DNA from: Thermoplasmatales archaeon I-plasma
GTDB taxonomy: Archaea; Thermoplasmatota; Thermoplasmata; Thermoplasmatales; GCA-001856825
Assembly: GCA_001856825.1 (NCBI GenBank)
Contig: ATMD01000002.1
Span: 186,004-250,003 of the forward strand
Reading direction: 5' to 3'
DNA length: 64,000 bases
Under the pieces are notes generated by a model, which saw only the letters and a list, made by a program, of their open reading frames with translations, was not told the DNA's origin and did no database searches. The position numbers and the translations under genes are program-made. Shown here piece after piece: positions 62,351 to 64,000 of this stretch. How positions within the stretch are numbered: position 1 is the first letter of the stretch; every line of letters begins with the position of its first letter.

Positions 62351-63657
62351 TGGCGAACAAGAGTCTATACTGTCTGATTGGGGACCCTGTCTCACACTCC
62401 CTCTCCCCCTCAATCCAAAATTACGCCTTCGGTCGTTCACGTATGGATGCAGTATATATCCCGATAAAGGTCAAAGCGGGAGAGCTAGGGAGGTATATCG
62501 AGATACTCAGGGATTTGGATGTTAAAGGGATGAATGTGACGATGCCACACAAGATGGAAGTCATCAGGTACATAGATAAGCTGGACAATTCAGCCGAAAG
62601 GATAGGCGCTGTCAACACAATCGTAAACCGCGGTGGTACCCTCAAGGGTTACAATACAGATGCCACCGGGACAGTCGAAGCTATACGTGAAGTGGTCGGC
62701 GACATCAAAGGGAAAAAGGCAATAATTCTAGGTCAAGGGGGGATGGCAAGAGCGGTATCATTCGGTATGGAGATGGAAGGGGCAGAGACGAAGATGCTTG
62801 GGAGAAAGGAAATGGCAGAAGAATCCATCAGGCGAGAAATGAAGGATTCTGACATAGTTTGCAACTGTACTCCAATAGGTATGAATGAAGAACCATCGCC
62901 CATACCATCGACGCTCATGGGAAGGAACATGTTGGTGGTGGATGCAGCCTATGCGACACGTAAAACTGAGCTGATCAGAAGCGCGGAAAGTATGGGGTGC
63001 AGGACCATTACAGGGCTACAACTGCTCGTCAATCAGGGAGCCAATGCCTTCAAGTTATGGACTGGACTTGATCCCGACAAGGAGGGGATGATGGAATCTG
63101 CCAGATCAAGGATTTCAAAGATCAGTAGACGTGGGAAAAGGAACGTATACCTTGTTGGGTTTATGGGAAGTGGAAAAAGTAGTGCAGGTCAGCTTATAGC
63201 CAAGATTTTGAAGATGGAATTTGCAGATACAGATAATCTCATAACCAAGGAATTTGGTCGTCCAGTCAAAGATATTATAGAGGGAATAGGAGAGCGTGAG
63301 TTTCGAAGGATGGAAAAGAGGACCATTGAAACGTTAAGCCGCAGGAATGGTATGGTGGTTGCGACCGGTGGAGGTGCGGTACTTAATTACAACAACCTTC
63401 ACCGCATGAAGGAAAGTGGGGTCATCGTTCTTCTGAAAGTTTCACCCATAACTGTGATGGAAAGATTGAAGGCGGATTCTTCCCGTCCATTATTGAACGG
63501 AAGCTGGGGAGGAATTGATCCACAGAAGGTCGAGGTTCTGCTTTCGGACAGAAAATGTTACTACGATGTTGCCAAAGACACAGAGATCGACACGGATGGA
63601 AAAGGAGTTGAAGACGTGGCTGAAGAAATAATCAGAGAGATAAGTGGTGTGGAATGA
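62347..63657 (+). CDS. aroEK: Shikimate dehydrogenase-shikimate kinase fusion
   Basis: A 436-residue bifunctional protein. Residues 1-265 are AroE: SHSLSPSIQNYAF, NVTMPHKMEV (catalytic Lys), GYNTDATGTVEA (catalytic Asp) and a C-terminal GLQLLVNQGANAF. After a short linker, residues 270-436 are AroK: Walker A LVGFMGSGKSSAG, the shikimate-binding DTDNLI, and VATGGGAVLNY. The kinase is the bacterial NMP-kinase-type, not the GHMP-type shikimate kinase usual in archaea. It reduces dehydroshikimate and then phosphorylates shikimate. The start overlaps the aroD stop. Confidence 0.93.
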   Translation: MMANKSLYCLIGDPVSHSLSPSIQNYAFGRSRMDAVYIPIKVKAGELGRYIEILRDLDVKGMNVTMPHKMEVIRYIDKLDNSAERIGAVNTIVNRGGTLKGYNTDATGTVEAIREVVGDIKGKKAIILGQGGMARAVSFGMEMEGAETKMLGRKEMAEESIRREMKDSDIVCNCTPIGMNEEPSPIPSTLMGRNMLVVDAAYATRKTELIRSAESMGCRTITGLQLLVNQGANAFKLWTGLDPDKEGMMESARSRISKISRRGKRNVYLVGFMGSGKSSAGQLIAKILKMEFADTDNLITKEFGRPVKDIIEGIGEREFRRMEKRTIETLSRRNGMVVATGGGAVLNYNNLHRMKESGVIVLLKVSPITVMERLKADSSRPLLNGSWGGIDPQKVEVLLSDRKCYYDVAKDTEIDTDGKGVEDVAEEIIREISGVE

Positions 63658-64000
63658 ATGATTATGGGGTGAAGATGGAGATTGGGATATCTACAGTTGA
63701 GGGAGAAGTTACAGCATCACCCTCAAAGAGTCAGACTCACCGCGCTCTGATATGCGCGTCGCTTGCAGAGGGAGTCAGCACGATATACGGACCTCTGTTA
63801 TGCGATGACACCGAGGCAACACTACAGGCCTGCAAGTCTATGGGAGCCGAGATACTCTCAAAGAGCGAAGAGAAGATCATTATACGAGGAATAGGTGGCG
63901 TGTTCAGTATTAAGGAAGGGAAGATAGACTGCAAAGAATCTGGTTCAACACTACGTTTCTTCACCCCGTTAGCAGCAATTTGTGGGGGGAAGATCTCTTT
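63654..64000 (+). CDS. aroA: 5-enolpyruvylshikimate-3-phosphate synthase, N-terminal part
   Basis: The frame starts with ATG at 63654, overlapping the aroEK stop as ATGA, and runs off the window edge after about 115 residues. It has the EPSP synthase N-terminal pattern: ASPSKSQTHRALICASLAEG (substrate-binding lysine) and GSTLRFFTPLAA. It makes EPSP from shikimate-3-phosphate and PEP. It is the fifth gene in an unbroken operon. Confidence 0.9.
   Translation, partial: MNDYGVKMEIGISTVEGEVTASPSKSQTHRALICASLAEGVSTIYGPLLCDDTEATLQACKSMGAEILSKSEEKIIIRGIGGVFSIKEGKIDCKESGSTLRFFTPLAAICGGKIS

Noticed and set aside
1-64000. CRISPR array, rRNA genes, integrase or replication origin.
   Set aside because: No regularly spaced direct repeats, no rRNA-like conserved blocks, no integrase-type gene and no Cdc6/Orc gene with origin repeats were seen.

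Overview
The window reads as a chromosome segment of a Thermoplasmatales-type (acidophilic euryarchaeal) archaeon. Supporting marks are an archaeal threonyl-tRNA synthetase with its own editing domain, class II HMG-CoA reductase, a Tsr3 homologue, a two-thioredoxin-fold protein disulfide oxidoreductase, an ArsA/Get3 ATPase, intron-less archaeal tRNAs, and many TATA boxes sitting about 22-28 nt upstream of the start codon (leaderless transcripts). The species assignment is an inference from gene content.

Layout. 1-7003: an MFS transporter, an unusual ECF-type double ATPase fused to a phosphoribosyltransferase, a KDG/dihydrodipicolinate-type aldolase, a TusA-like protein, a HAD phosphatase and a PDO. 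7059-9266: tRNA-Met, a DNA methyltransferase next to a divergent DpnI-type endonuclease, and tRNA-Asn. 9385-19137: housekeeping genes (pyrE, an HTH regulator, rlmE, gcvH, thpR, small regulators, a DUF1611/PP-loop operon, tsr3, HMG-CoA reductase, tRNA-Ser). 19140-21050: a gene-poor stretch with tiny basic proteins and an ACT-domain regulator. 21075-27524: a frameshifted amino-acid permease, a UbiD-family decarboxylase, YceI, MscL, ThrRS and a PepSY-like protein. 27661-31789: a tyrosine/homogentisate degradation operon (HPPD, FAA hydrolase, homogentisate dioxygenase, maleylacetate-reductase-like dehydrogenase). 31806-40569: a CDF metal transporter, a regulator/methyltransferase pair, an EamA exporter, a two-subunit CydA-CydA' oxidase and an ArsA/Get3 cluster.

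40570-52650 is the accessory part. It is gene-poor, with decayed membrane-protein genes, followed by a catabolic cluster (FAD oxidoreductase, ThDP enzyme, MHS-type transporter, HyuA, HyuB) and a dead IS4/IS1634-like transposon next to tRNA-Leu. 53043-59501: a CuA-like cupredoxin, acyl-CoA dehydrogenase, tRNA-Gln, thrC-thrB and an enoyl-CoA hydratase. 59745-64000: the common aromatic pathway operon (DAHP synthase, aroB, aroD, an aroE-aroK fusion, start of aroA), preceded by a possible Phe-rich leader ORF.

How the genes work together: the aro operon makes chorismate precursors while the HPPD operon breaks tyrosine down, so both ends of aromatic amino-acid metabolism are present. ThrB/ThrC complete threonine synthesis from homoserine. 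The oxidase pair, cupredoxin, PDO and TusA-like protein point to respiration and thiol chemistry. The least conventional systems are the ECF-ATPase/phosphoribosyltransferase fusion, the methylase plus DpnI-like nuclease pair, the DUF1611/PP-loop operon, the CDF gene without a standard start codon, and the Phe-rich leader of the aro operon. No CRISPR array or rRNA gene was seen.
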